Source of the DNA: Oscillatoria sp. CS-180
GTDB lineage: Bacteria; Cyanobacteriota; Cyanobacteriia; Phormidesmidales; Phormidesmidaceae
DNA length: 64,000 nt
Direction: 5' to 3'
Assembly: GCF_028330965.1 (NCBI RefSeq)
Contig: NZ_JAQMUB010000037.1
Coordinates: forward strand, 186,001 to 250,000
Positions 55,940 to 64,000 of the stretch are shown one piece after another. The notes beneath the pieces were generated by a model. The model did not search any database, was not told the origin of the DNA, and saw nothing but the letters and a program-made list of their open reading frames with translations. Position numbers and translations under genes: made by a program. Numbering within the stretch: the first letter of the stretch is position 1; the number at the start of each line of letters is the position of its first letter.

Positions 55940-58423
55940 TTGATTCAAACTGAAACACTTTCGCTTTTGGAGTGGCCTCGCCTATGTCAGCATTTATCAA
56001 CTTTTGCTGCTACTAAGCTAGGCGCGATCGCAGCACGTCAGTTACAGCTCCCCGCTCATCAAGCCGACAGCGAGCGTTTATTAGCTGAAACTCAAGAGGC
56101 TGCCCTGCTTGATCAAAACCCTCCTGGCTTGAAATTTACAGGTATTCAAGACATTGGAGATGCTCTGGAAAGAGCGGAACGTCAGGGTATTTTGCAAGGT
56201 GAAGAGTTGCTATCCGTCGCGACGACCCTTGCGGGTGCACGACAGCTTCGGCGCACCATAGATGGATTTGAAGCCGAGGAACTCCCTACTCTGTCTGACC
56301 TGGTGTCTCCCCTACGCACCTATCCTGATTTGGAGAAGGAAATTCACTACTGCATCGATGATCGCGGCAAAGTAGCAGACCGAGCCACCCCCAAGCTAGG
56401 GGGTATTCGCGAAAGGCTGAAAACTCAGCGGAGCGAAATCTACCAAAAGCTGAATAACATCATGCAGCAGCACAGTAATGCTATTCAGGAGGCGGTGATT
56501 ACACAGCGAGGCGATCGCTTCGTAATTCCAGTTAAAGCACCTCAGAAAGACGCCATCTCGGGCATCGTTCATGATGCGTCCACCAGTGGGGCCACGTTGT
56601 ATGTAGAACCCAACAGCATCGTTCCAATGGGAAACCGCCTGCGTCAGCTACAGCGGCAAGAACAGGTCGAAGAAGAAGCTATCTGTCGGGCTTTGACCCA
56701 GAAGGTTGCTGACATTCACGACGACCTAGAAGATTTGCTTCGCATCGTGACTGTGCTTGATTTAGCCTCTGCTAGAGCACGGTATGGCTATTGGCTACAG
56801 GCCAATGCTCCCCGCTTCGTAGACGATGGAGAGCAAACAACCCTGCGACGGCTCCGGCATCCGCTCTTGGTCTGGCAGCATCAGCACGAGGAGGGTAGCG
56901 AAGTCGTGCCAATCGATATCGTGGTCAATCCCCGTACGCGCGTTGTTGCTATTACCGGACCAAACACCGGGGGTAAGACCGTCACGCTAAAAACTCTAGG
57001 ACTAGCGGCGCTGATGGCGAAGGCGGGTATGTTCATTCCAGCCAAGGAACCTGTAGAAATTCCCTGGTTTGATCAGATTTTGGCCGATATTGGGGATGAG
57101 CAGTCCATTGAACAAAGCCTGTCTACTTTTTCAGGACACATCAAGCGAATTTGCCGAATTTTAGCGTCCATTCAGGAACAGCAAGACGGCCATCAGGCAT
57201 CGGGAATTAAGGCTCAAGCGCTAGAGAATGAAAGCCAAGCGCTAGAAGATAGCCGCCAAGCGTTAGAGTCCATGCCCTCATCCGCCGCCGCAAACGTTCT
57301 CGTCCTCTTGGACGAAGTGGGTGCTGGTACTGATCCTTCTGAGGGCAGTGCGTTAGCGATCGCCCTTTTGCGTCATCTCGCGGAACAGGCTCGGTTCACG
57401 GTAGCGACAACTCACTATGGAGAGTTGAAGGCGCTGAAGTATGAGGATGAGCGCTTTGAGAATGCCTCCGTAGAGTTCGACGATGTCAGTTTATCGCCAA
57501 CCTATCGTCTCCTTTGGGGAATTCCAGGCAGGTCCAACGCGCTAACAATCGCACGTCGATTGGGATTAGACGACACCGTCGTAGAACAAGCGAAAACCCA
57601 CGTGGGGCTTGATAGACAGCAGGATGTCAATCAGGTGATTGCGGGGCTGGAGGCTCAGCGCAAGGAGCAAGAAGAGAAGGCTGATAATGCTGCCGGGCTG
57701 TTGGCAGAAACGGAAAAGCTGCATCGGGAGGTTTCTCGCAAAGCCGCCTTTTTGCAAGAGCGCGAGCGCGAACTACAGCAGCAGCAGGAACAGGCGGTAC
57801 AGGCCGCAGTTGCGGAGGCCCGTAAGGAAATTGCGCGGGTGATTCGGCGATTGCAGCAGGGAGATGCCTCTGCCCAGGATGCTCAGAAAGCGACAGAAGC
57901 CGTTGGCACCATTGCGGAGAAGTATCAACCTAAGGTTGAAGCCCCGAAATCTAAACCCGGGTACAAGCCAAAAGAGGGCGATCGCGTCCGCATTCCCAGT
58001 TTGGGTCAAACGGCTGAGGTCCTGAGCGATCCGGATGAGGACGGTCGGCTCATGGTGCGATTCGGTCTCATGAAGATGACGGTAGGGCTAGAAGATATTG
58101 AATCGCTGCACGGGGAAAAGGCTGAACCGCCGAAACCGAAGGTGACTGCTCCACCCCCGCCATCGGTGCAGCCAGAAGCCCCAGCCGTGCGAACGTCTAG
58201 AAACACCTTCGATTTGCGCGGGATGCGGGTTGCTGAAGCCGAAACAAAATTGGAAGAGGCGATCGTCAGCGCTCGGGGACCCATTTGGATCATTCACGGT
58301 CACGGCACAGGTAAGCTGCGTCGTGGCGTGCAAGAATACCTCAAACGCCATCCACAAGTTCAGCGATTTGAAGCAGCAGAACAAGCTGACGGCGGAACAG
58401 GTGTAACGATCGCCTATTTTTAG
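55940..58423 (+). CDS. mutS2: MutS2 family ATPase/endonuclease
   Basis: 827 residues. TTG start at 55940 matches where relatives begin (IQTETLSLLEWPRL). Core ATPase with Walker A GPNTGGKT (~346), Walker B LVLLDEVGAGTD (~458), clamp coiled coil (~560-640, Glu/Gln-rich) and C-terminal Smr nuclease domain with LRGMRVAEAE and IHGHGTGKL. In other bacteria MutS2 limits recombination or rescues collided ribosomes. A short repeat insertion lies before Walker B (57215-57277). Confidence 0.94.
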   Translation: MIQTETLSLLEWPRLCQHLSTFAATKLGAIAARQLQLPAHQADSERLLAETQEAALLDQNPPGLKFTGIQDIGDALERAERQGILQGEELLSVATTLAGARQLRRTIDGFEAEELPTLSDLVSPLRTYPDLEKEIHYCIDDRGKVADRATPKLGGIRERLKTQRSEIYQKLNNIMQQHSNAIQEAVITQRGDRFVIPVKAPQKDAISGIVHDASTSGATLYVEPNSIVPMGNRLRQLQRQEQVEEEAICRALTQKVADIHDDLEDLLRIVTVLDLASARARYGYWLQANAPRFVDDGEQTTLRRLRHPLLVWQHQHEEGSEVVPIDIVVNPRTRVVAITGPNTGGKTVTLKTLGLAALMAKAGMFIPAKEPVEIPWFDQILADIGDEQSIEQSLSTFSGHIKRICRILASIQEQQDGHQASGIKAQALENESQALEDSRQALESMPSSAAANVLVLLDEVGAGTDPSEGSALAIALLRHLAEQARFTVATTHYGELKALKYEDERFENASVEFDDVSLSPTYRLLWGIPGRSNALTIARRLGLDDTVVEQAKTHVGLDRQQDVNQVIAGLEAQRKEQEEKADNAAGLLAETEKLHREVSRKAAFLQERERELQQQQEQAVQAAVAEARKEIARVIRRLQQGDASAQDAQKATEAVGTIAEKYQPKVEAPKSKPGYKPKEGDRVRIPSLGQTAEVLSDPDEDGRLMVRFGLMKMTVGLEDIESLHGEKAEPPKPKVTAPPPPSVQPEAPAVRTSRNTFDLRGMRVAEAETKLEEAIVSARGPIWIIHGHGTGKLRRGVQEYLKRHPQVQRFEAAEQADGGTGVTIAYF
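57215..57277 (+). repeat. Three 21-base units inside mutS2
   Basis: CAAGCGCTAGA-type units at 57215, 57236 and 57257 code QALENES, QALEDSR and QALESMP, a heptad-like insert in a loop of the ATPase domain. Confidence 0.85.
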
Positions 58424-58621
58424 TGCAATAATGCAGCGTCAAGCTCGAAATTGTGTATCCTTGCCGGAACAGGGGGCGATCGCTGTTTGGGTAATTGAAA
58501 TGATGTCTTGCGGAAACAGAGTTTTCCGGCTCATGCCATTCCCGAAAGCCGTACCTGAATTCGGTTTCTCACCGCTAACCAATCACCTAGACTAGGCAGT
58601 ATTGAGTTAAGTTTTTTATCA

Positions 58622-58702
58622 ATGCCTGTTATTCCCACACTTCTCACATTCGTTATCTTTGCCTGGTCTTTTCTGATTATTTTGGGGCAGTTAGGCAGTT
58701 AG
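58622..58702 (+). CDS. Candidate 26-residue membrane peptide
   Basis: ATG at 58622 to TAG. MPVIPTLLTFVIFAWSFLII then LGQLGS: one membrane helix with a polar tail, the format of tiny photosynthetic-complex subunits. It does not match PetG/L/M/N, PsbM/T/X/Y/30 or PsaM as I remember them. No Shine-Dalgarno sequence. The rest of the 58424-58813 gap holds only a CGGAAA/TTTCCG hairpin near 58514. Confidence 0.35.
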   Translation: MPVIPTLLTFVIFAWSFLIILGQLGS

Positions 58703-58813
58703 GTCATATAAGCGGCAGGCAGAACAGTCCTTGGTAGCAAGGATGGGAAAGTCCCCCTGAGATTCTGTTTTGTCACAACTGTTAGGCGGCGCGATCGCCC
58801 AAGTCGCTTGCAC

Positions 58814-59740
58814 CTACGTCCAAGGATCGCTACTAGAAGCAGACGTTCCTGACTCCGATGATTCCCCGGCCTCACTGGGCACAACAGTCTGATTAGGGAC
58901 TTGTACAGCCGTTTGTCCAGAAGCTGCAATTTGAGCTTCCACCTCTTCTCGATTCATCGACACAGAAGCTATGGGAGTCGTTGTGGTGTTTTGGGCATTG
59001 ACGGTGATGGTGTCTGCACCCGGTATGCTAACAGGTGATTTCTGTACCTGCTCTCGCATCCAGGTTTGGAACATCTCATCGAGTAAGCGCTGTTTTGTCG
59101 TATCGTCGAGTTGCGCTGGAAAAAATTTGTCTAGCTTCACCACTACATACCATTCCCCAATCCGTTTGGGAGGCCAAATTTGACCTGGTTTGCTGACTGA
59201 AAGTAGGCCTGCTAGCGCCGGGTGAGGCACACTAAGCTCTACTGGACCAATAAGGCCACCCGTCTTAGATTCCTGCCCCTCAGAGTATTCTCGTGCCAAA
59301 TCAGCGAACGACTGACCATCATCATGAATACGAAAATAGAGTTCTTGGGCGAGGCCGACCTGCGTAGTCCGAATAAGGGAGTAGATAACGCGGTCTAAAC
59401 GGCTCTTACGCTGCAAGAAGTAGGAATCAACTTCGTTGCCAAACGTCTGATCTTTAAACTTGGCAAGCTTTTTCTCTCGTGATGCGGTTGTACGGATTAG
59501 GTCAGGTGTGCCGTATTGCTGCTGTGCCCATGCATTCGCTTCTTCTGGGCTGTTGATGTTGTTGCGCTGGCAAAACTCTGCTTCGGCTGCTTGAACTTCT
59601 TCAGGAGTCAGCGAAATATCTACGATCGCATCATCAATAATGACCTCCTGAATGACCCGCGACAGGAGGTTGGTTTTACTTAGTAAGGGGACTAGTTCGT
59701 CTGACTGAAGAATGCGATCGCCGACTTTAAGCAAATCCAT
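58814..59740 (-). CDS. PpiC-type peptidyl-prolyl isomerase family protein
   Basis: 308 residues. SurA/PrsA-like N-terminal helical part (~1-130), then a parvulin domain (~135-235: LYFRIHDDGQSFADLAREYS, TGGLIGPVELSVPHPALAG), and a Ser/Thr-rich tail. No signal peptide seen, so cytoplasmic or exported by another route; cyanobacterial relatives of this kind are common beside secretion genes. Confidence 0.82.
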   Translation of the reverse strand: MDLLKVGDRILQSDELVPLLSKTNLLSRVIQEVIIDDAIVDISLTPEEVQAAEAEFCQRNNINSPEEANAWAQQQYGTPDLIRTTASREKKLAKFKDQTFGNEVDSYFLQRKSRLDRVIYSLIRTTQVGLAQELYFRIHDDGQSFADLAREYSEGQESKTGGLIGPVELSVPHPALAGLLSVSKPGQIWPPKRIGEWYVVVKLDKFFPAQLDDTTKQRLLDEMFQTWMREQVQKSPVSIPGADTITVNAQNTTTTPIASVSMNREEVEAQIAASGQTAVQVPNQTVVPSEAGESSESGTSASSSDPWT

Positions 59741-59976
59741 AAAAGTAACCGATAGATACGTTGATATCCGTCCATAACCCTATCTCAAGTTACCCACCTC
59801 TCTCCGGAGAGTCTTGCTTAGATTGTCAAAATTTATTGTCTAAACCAGTCTTTTAACGGTGGACAGGAGTGCTAGGGATAGAGCAGATGGGATGCGGGTG
59901 TCGCTTCTCCCCTATTCTGGACGTTTCCGTGCTTTTGACTTCCGATATTGTTGGGTAGAAACCAAGTGATGTTTGT

Positions 59977-61641
59977 TTACTGACATAGGGCATAGCTAGC
60001 AAGTTCAACCAGTCGGTGTCTCAAGGTTTCGAGGCCGAGACGCGATCGCGCCGAGACAAATACGGCGTTGGGAAATTCTTCTTTAGCCAGGGTGAGGGCC
60101 TCGCTGTCTACCTGATCTAGCTTGTTAAAGGCGAGCAATATTGGGCCAGGGGTAATTGGCATTTCTCCCAAGATCGTCATGACTGAGCGAATCTGGTTTT
60201 GCCAGGCAGGATGGGACAGATCGACCACGTGTAGCAGCGCATCAGCCTCTGTCACTTCCTCTAAGGTGGCGCGGAATGCATCCATCAAGGACTCTGGCAA
60301 ATCCCGAATAAAGCCCACTGTGTCCGTCAGCACGAGCTGTTTTTGCTCTTGAGCTTCTGCATCCAACACACTCAGCCGTCGCGTCGTCGGATCTAGCGTT
60401 GCAAAAAGCTGATCAGCAGCGTAGATTTCTGAATTCGTCAGCGAGTTCAAGAGGGTGGATTTGCCCGCGTTGGTGTAGCCCACCACAGCGATAGAAGGAA
60501 TGTCGGTGCGTTGGCGACGCTGGCGAAGGCGATCGCGGTGGGCTTGAAGCTGATTGACCTCCCGCTGTAGGCGTGAGATCCGCCTTTGAATCGCTCGCCG
60601 TTCGGTCTCTAGCTTCGTTTCACCAGGCCCTCTTGTCCCGATACCGCCCCCCAGTCGAGACATCGCCTGTCCGCGTCCAGTTAGACGGGGAAGTTGGTAC
60701 TCCAGCTGCGCTAATTCAACCTGTAGCTTACCGGCTCCAGTTCGCGCCCGCTGAGCGAAGATGTCTAAAATCACCTCTGTCCGATCCACTACGCGCACGC
60801 CCATCTGCATTTCTAGATTGCGAACCTGGGCAGGGGACAGGTCACGATCAAAGACCACCAAACTGGCTCCCAAAGTTTGTGCACTCAAGGCAATTTCTTG
60901 CACCTTGCCCGCTCCTAGCACAGTCTGAGGATGGGGGCGATCGCGGCGCTGATAGAGCGTTTCTAGCACCTCGCCGCCTGCCGTTTCCACCAAGCGCTCC
61001 ACTTCCATTAGGCTGTATTGAAATTGGTCCTTCGGCAGGTGTCCTGTCAGTAGACCAACGACTAAGACGCGATCATGGTCCGTATCAACCTGCTGAGCAA
61101 CAAAAACTCGACGAAATTCCTCTTCAAGGGCCTCAGTCAGTTCAACAAAGTCTTGACGAGCGACCTCTTCTAAAGTGAGCGAATCCGAGACAGTCCAGCG
61201 AGCTTCCGGGTGAGGGACTAAATGGGCTAAATAAACCTCTCGTACATATCCTGTGGCTCCCCCACCGCGTCGCTCGAAGCCTTGTCCAGACAAGCTGACC
61301 ATGACTAGAGAATCCAAACGCTGCATTGCCATCGCGGTTAAATCGCTAGTGCTGGGGGGTTCTTGCTTAAGCTGAGTTGCAATGCAGCGAATACCACACA
61401 AACGCTCAGCACCGTAACGCGGTAGCTCTAGCGGTGGAATTTGAGTCTTGCGTGGACTACCAACCCCTACTCGAATCACCTGTCCCCGTCGATTTAGATA
61501 GACACAGATCGGTTGGCTCAGATCAGTACTAATCGCCGCTAGCCGCTGAGCGAACTCTGGTGTCGTGAAGCGATCGCCCGGCAAACGCTGATGATACAGC
61601 CGTTGAAGCTGCTTCAGCTGACTAGACTTGAGTCCTTGCAA
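59977..61641 (-). CDS. hflX: GTPase HflX
   Basis: 554 residues. Ribosome-associated GTPase that splits stalled ribosomes. N-terminal HflX domain, coiled coil (~345-385), G domain: G1 VGYTNAGKSTL (~385), G3 DTVGFIRDLP, G4 AFNKLDQ. The listed TTG start is uncertain: ten conserved-looking codons (IETIHGNLQGLK pattern) continue upstream in the same frame to an in-frame TGA, and an ATG at 61670 with GAGG lies one base out of frame. The end of the N-terminus may be altered by a one-base loss. Confidence 0.92.
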   Translation of the reverse strand: MQGLKSSQLKQLQRLYHQRLPGDRFTTPEFAQRLAAISTDLSQPICVYLNRRGQVIRVGVGSPRKTQIPPLELPRYGAERLCGIRCIATQLKQEPPSTSDLTAMAMQRLDSLVMVSLSGQGFERRGGGATGYVREVYLAHLVPHPEARWTVSDSLTLEEVARQDFVELTEALEEEFRRVFVAQQVDTDHDRVLVVGLLTGHLPKDQFQYSLMEVERLVETAGGEVLETLYQRRDRPHPQTVLGAGKVQEIALSAQTLGASLVVFDRDLSPAQVRNLEMQMGVRVVDRTEVILDIFAQRARTGAGKLQVELAQLEYQLPRLTGRGQAMSRLGGGIGTRGPGETKLETERRAIQRRISRLQREVNQLQAHRDRLRQRRQRTDIPSIAVVGYTNAGKSTLLNSLTNSEIYAADQLFATLDPTTRRLSVLDAEAQEQKQLVLTDTVGFIRDLPESLMDAFRATLEEVTEADALLHVVDLSHPAWQNQIRSVMTILGEMPITPGPILLAFNKLDQVDSEALTLAKEEFPNAVFVSARSRLGLETLRHRLVELASYALCQ

Positions 61642-61817
61642 GTTACCGTGAATGGTCTCGATAAGCCCATAACCTCAATTTTTTAGTTAAATCCTATCCT
61701 AGTCAATTTTGGAAATGATGGGGTGGGCACAGGAAAAGGCGAGTCTCAAAACCGGAGATCATGAACTGAAGTAATGAGAAAATCTTAAGTTTTTAGGCTT
61801 CAAATTTCCTCTATCTG

Positions 61818-61881
61818 CTATTCCCTAGTCCCTGTACCTTATGCGCTATTCTCTATTCCCAGTGCCTTGTACCCTATTCCC
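61818..61881. repeat. Degenerate CTATTCCC repeat
   Basis: CTATTCCC at 61818, 61853 and 61874, with TGTACC between. A loose direct-repeat cluster of a type seen in cyanobacterial intergenic DNA, in the gap between hflX and the CURT1-like gene. Confidence 0.6.
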
Positions 61882-61939
61882 TCGCCGCATTTATTCAAAA
61901 AGAGGGTTTGATATTTAGACAATTTCGGATTATAAATCT

Positions 61940-61961
61940 GCTATCGCTATGCTGCGATAGC
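61940..61961 (+). other. Hairpin upstream of CURT1-like gene
   Basis: GCTATCG pairs with CGATAGC over an 8-base loop, about 105 bases before the start codon; probably in the 5' leader. Confidence 0.45.
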
Positions 61962-62064
61962 TGACCTTTTGGCTATTTGTGAAAAACTGTTGCTGTTGTT
62001 CAACAGTGCTGGAGGTTTGCATTTTAATAAGACGTCATTCTGGGTGGTTAGCCCTGTTGGGAAT

Positions 62065-62493
62065 ATGAGCACAGATATTAATTCTGAAACGACAGTGCCT
62101 GAGGTACCTAAAGTACCCGAGACTGATTATCAGTCGGTTCACACTGAGACGATTGAAGACGAAGAGACCAATCCACAGGTTCAGGAGATTCTGGACAAAG
62201 TGTCTGGGGTCTTAGCCAATCTGCCTGACTATGTAACGGACTTTTTCAAGGAGTATCAGCGCCCCTTGATCACGGTAGGTCTTATTTTGACAGCATTTGT
62301 CTCTGTCAAGCTGCTGCTGGCAATTCTCCATGCAGTCAACGAAGTTCCTCTACTCGCGCCAACCTTTGAACTGATTGGCCTAGGTTACAGCGGTTGGTTT
62401 GTTTATCGCTTCTTGCTTAAGGACGTCAATCGCCAGGAACTGACTGAGAACTTTACATCACTAAAAGACCAGGTTCTAGGCAAACGCATTTAA
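62065..62493 (+). CDS. curT: CAAD/CURT1-like thylakoid membrane protein
   Basis: 142 residues from ATG at 62065 (the frame is open 96 bases upstream but that part is not family-like). Acidic N-terminus, an amphipathic stretch (VSGVLANLPDYVTDFFKEY), two membrane helices (ITVGLILTAFVSVKLLLAIL; LIGLGYSGWFVYRFLL) and a basic/amphipathic C-terminus. CurT/CURT1 proteins bend thylakoid membranes and support photosystem II assembly zones. Confidence 0.88.
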   Translation: MSTDINSETTVPEVPKVPETDYQSVHTETIEDEETNPQVQEILDKVSGVLANLPDYVTDFFKEYQRPLITVGLILTAFVSVKLLLAILHAVNEVPLLAPTFELIGLGYSGWFVYRFLLKDVNRQELTENFTSLKDQVLGKRI

Positions 62494-62519
62494 GCACTTG
62501 ACCGACCTTTTGCTCAAGC

Positions 62520-62571
62520 AGCGCCTTGCAGGGATAAATTTTCTATATTCCTGCAAGGCGCTTTGTTTGTT
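62520..62571 (+). terminator. Terminator of CURT1-like gene
   Basis: AGCGCCTTGCAGG and CCTGCAAGGCGCT form a 13-bp perfect stem, followed by TTGTTTGTT. Confidence 0.85.
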
Positions 62572-62687
62572 AAGGTCAGTGCGAGTTAAGGCAACCCTGT
62601 TGTGGCTTCAGTCATCTGGCTATGGGCTAGGCACCTGGATACCCTTGGGTGCACGAGCCTAAAGGACTAAATCTATACCCATGTGCC

Positions 62688-63512
62688 TCATTGCTTGAGG
62701 GCGATCGCGGCCTGCTTCAGCGGAGTCAACAGCGATAAGGGTACCTTCAACCCGTTCAGTCCCGTTGCTGCCTTGCTCTTATCTTCTGAGGGACCGTGAT
62801 AATCACTGCCACCTGTCATGAGCAAATCGTGCTGGGTACACAATTCCTCAAGCTTGCGTTCATCGCTAGGGCTGTGATTGGGGTGATAGACCTCAATACC
62901 CATCAAACCTGCCTCCATTAGTTCAGGCAGGACGGACTCGACAGTGCCGCCACGGAACAGGTAAGGATGTGCCCATACGGGGACGGCACCGCAATCGAGC
63001 AAAAGCTGAATGCCGTCTTCAGCAGAAAACTTTTCATACTGCACATAAGCTGGGCCGCCGTCTCCAATCCACCGAGTAAAAGCTTCTTGGGCATGGGTAA
63101 TGTAGCCTGCTTTTACGAGCGCTTTGGCAATGTGGGGACGACAGGGGGCCATGTCTCCCGGCATCGCTGGGAGCTGAATGGGGTACCCCAGCTCAGCTAG
63201 CTTGTTAGCCATTGCCTGAGCTCGACGCTTACGTCCCTCAATACGAGCTTTTAGGGGATTTTCAAGCTGAGCTCGGTTAGGATAGTAGCCGAGAATGTGA
63301 AGCGATCGCTCCCGATGAACCGTGCTGAGTTCCAATCCTGGAATAATTTCTATCTGATCGCCAGCAGCTTCAATGGCTTGCTCCCAACCTGCTAAGGTGT
63401 CGTGATCCGTGATAGCCATTGCTTTGACCCCAGCAGCGATCGCCGACTCAACTAATTCTTTCGGAGTAAGTGTGCCGTCAGAGCAGGTGGTATGACAGTG
63501 CAGCTCTAGCAT
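62688..63512 (-). CDS. PHP-domain phosphoesterase (TrpH/YciV-like)
   Basis: 274 residues. PHP metal motifs: HCHTTCSDGTLTP (~5), ITDHDTLAGWEQA (~35), GLELSTVH (~60), WAHPYLF and GGSDYHG. E. coli relative (RNase AM) hydrolyses 3',5'-nucleoside bisphosphates and trims RNA 5' ends; that activity is inferred. ATG overlaps the end of the upstream gene. Confidence 0.88.
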   Translation of the reverse strand: MLELHCHTTCSDGTLTPKELVESAIAAGVKAMAITDHDTLAGWEQAIEAAGDQIEIIPGLELSTVHRERSLHILGYYPNRAQLENPLKARIEGRKRRAQAMANKLAELGYPIQLPAMPGDMAPCRPHIAKALVKAGYITHAQEAFTRWIGDGGPAYVQYEKFSAEDGIQLLLDCGAVPVWAHPYLFRGGTVESVLPELMEAGLMGIEVYHPNHSPSDERKLEELCTQHDLLMTGGSDYHGPSEDKSKAATGLNGLKVPLSLLTPLKQAAIALKQ

Positions 63513-64000
63513 GATTCATCAGTCCCCAACTGCTTGAATACCTCTTCAATAATCGACTTTGCTTTGTTATCTAAAACTAGCCAGTCAACATCATTGATCT
63601 CTTGATCAATCAGTGACGTATCGATGCTGACAGACCCCTTTGATACAGGATACTGCTCAAAGCAAACGCAATAGCATAGTTGCCAAACATCTACGATGCG
63701 CTCCTGGTCTTTATGAGTCAGATGCAGTTCGTAGCCTGGGAAAGGCTGAGGCAAGCGAGTCAGCTCTGTTCGAATGTCGTCAGCCTCTTCAGGAGTCGCA
63801 TTACTCAACTGGGCCTGTAGTTCTTTAAATCGCTGCATTTCAGAGGCCGCAACGCTGTCCGGCCATAGCTGAGTCTCGTGATAGCTTCCTTTCCAATCAG
63901 AGTCGTCGAGATGCTTACGAATGTTGTCGATGATGCGAATGAGCGCTGGTTGCATCAGCTGGTCAGCCAGCAGTCGAGTTTGGGGATCTTTAAATTTCAG
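63506..64000 (-). CDS. Hypothetical protein, N-terminus beyond window edge
   Basis: The frame is open from the right edge to TAG at 63506. Codons before the ATG at 63955 read KFKDPQTRLLADQLMQPAL, which look genuinely coding, so the true start is outside the window. At least 164 residues, soluble, acidic; ends KQLGTDESC. It overlaps the PHP gene by seven bases, so the two are likely translationally coupled. Family not recognised. Confidence 0.7.
   Translation of the reverse strand: MKFKDPQTRLLADQLMQPALIRIIDNIRKHLDDSDWKGSYHETQLWPDSVAASEMQRFKELQAQLSNATPEEADDIRTELTRLPQPFPGYELHLTHKDQERIVDVWQLCYCVCFEQYPVSKGSVSIDTSLIDQEINDVDWLVLDNKAKSIIEEVFKQLGTDESC

Overview
The window is chromosomal DNA from a cyanobacterium. 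Evidence: the HIP1 octamer GCGATCGC occurs throughout, and many genes are typical of the phylum (ycf66 family, ccsA, thf1/psb29, ferrochelatase with a chlorophyll-binding tail, a CURT1/CAAD thylakoid protein, a phytol-kinase relative, PhoB-regulon-type pstS). The genus cannot be fixed by reading. There is no rRNA, tRNA, CRISPR array or intact insertion sequence. Most genes are single transcription units on both strands.

Layout. 0-6.4 kb: ppsA, a DUF4058 gene, a small exported protein, a VOC protein, a pentapeptide-repeat protein, then a 0.7-kb gap holding a frameshifted small gene and a strong hairpin. 6.3-12.9 kb: lipid/prenol kinase, Ycf66 protein, ccsA, a LpxB-related glycosyltransferase, aat and a GT2 enzyme. 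13-16 kb: argG, argF and a methyltransferase; carA, which supplies carbamoyl phosphate to ArgF, lies at 24.4 kb. 16-24 kb: thf1 and partner, a phosphodiester glycosidase, a cellulose-synthase-like enzyme with a small downstream gene, a DUF4139 protein and a retropepsin-like lipoprotein. 25.9-28.7 kb: a small conserved-looking gene, pdxA and hemH. 28.7-32 kb: a TPP riboswitch in front of a sodium/solute symporter and thiC. 32.2-36.3 kb: a receiver-like protein without the phospho-acceptor Asp, a decayed glycosyltransferase, a HepA-type ABC exporter and a lipase-like protein.

36.5-42.8 kb is the most unusual part: a one-directional cluster exbB - exbD - exbD - pstS - tonB-like - tonB-like. One ExbD has Thr where the proton-carrying Asp normally is; the other keeps Asp. 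Both TonB-like proteins carry the S-x3-H transmembrane motif and share a new-looking C-terminal domain with a spaced Cys pair. pstS and exbB have Pho-box-like repeats upstream. The cluster is flanked by two ~100-bp near-identical repeats in inverted orientation. A phosphate-linked TonB system is a reasonable hypothesis, not a proven function.

43-64 kb: DUF4333 lipoprotein, an Rpn/PD-(D/E)XK-type protein, ubiD, a gap with two candidate micro-genes/terminators, an exported pentapeptide protein, ribokinase next to a CNT nucleoside transporter, ilvE, a 1210-residue hybrid kinase/nucleotidyl cyclase, mutS2, a PpiC-type isomerase, hflX with a disturbed start, the CURT1-like gene, a PHP phosphoesterase and a gene cut by the right edge. 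Low-complexity heptamer repeats (ATTCAAA/ACTCAAA) recur between genes at several places.
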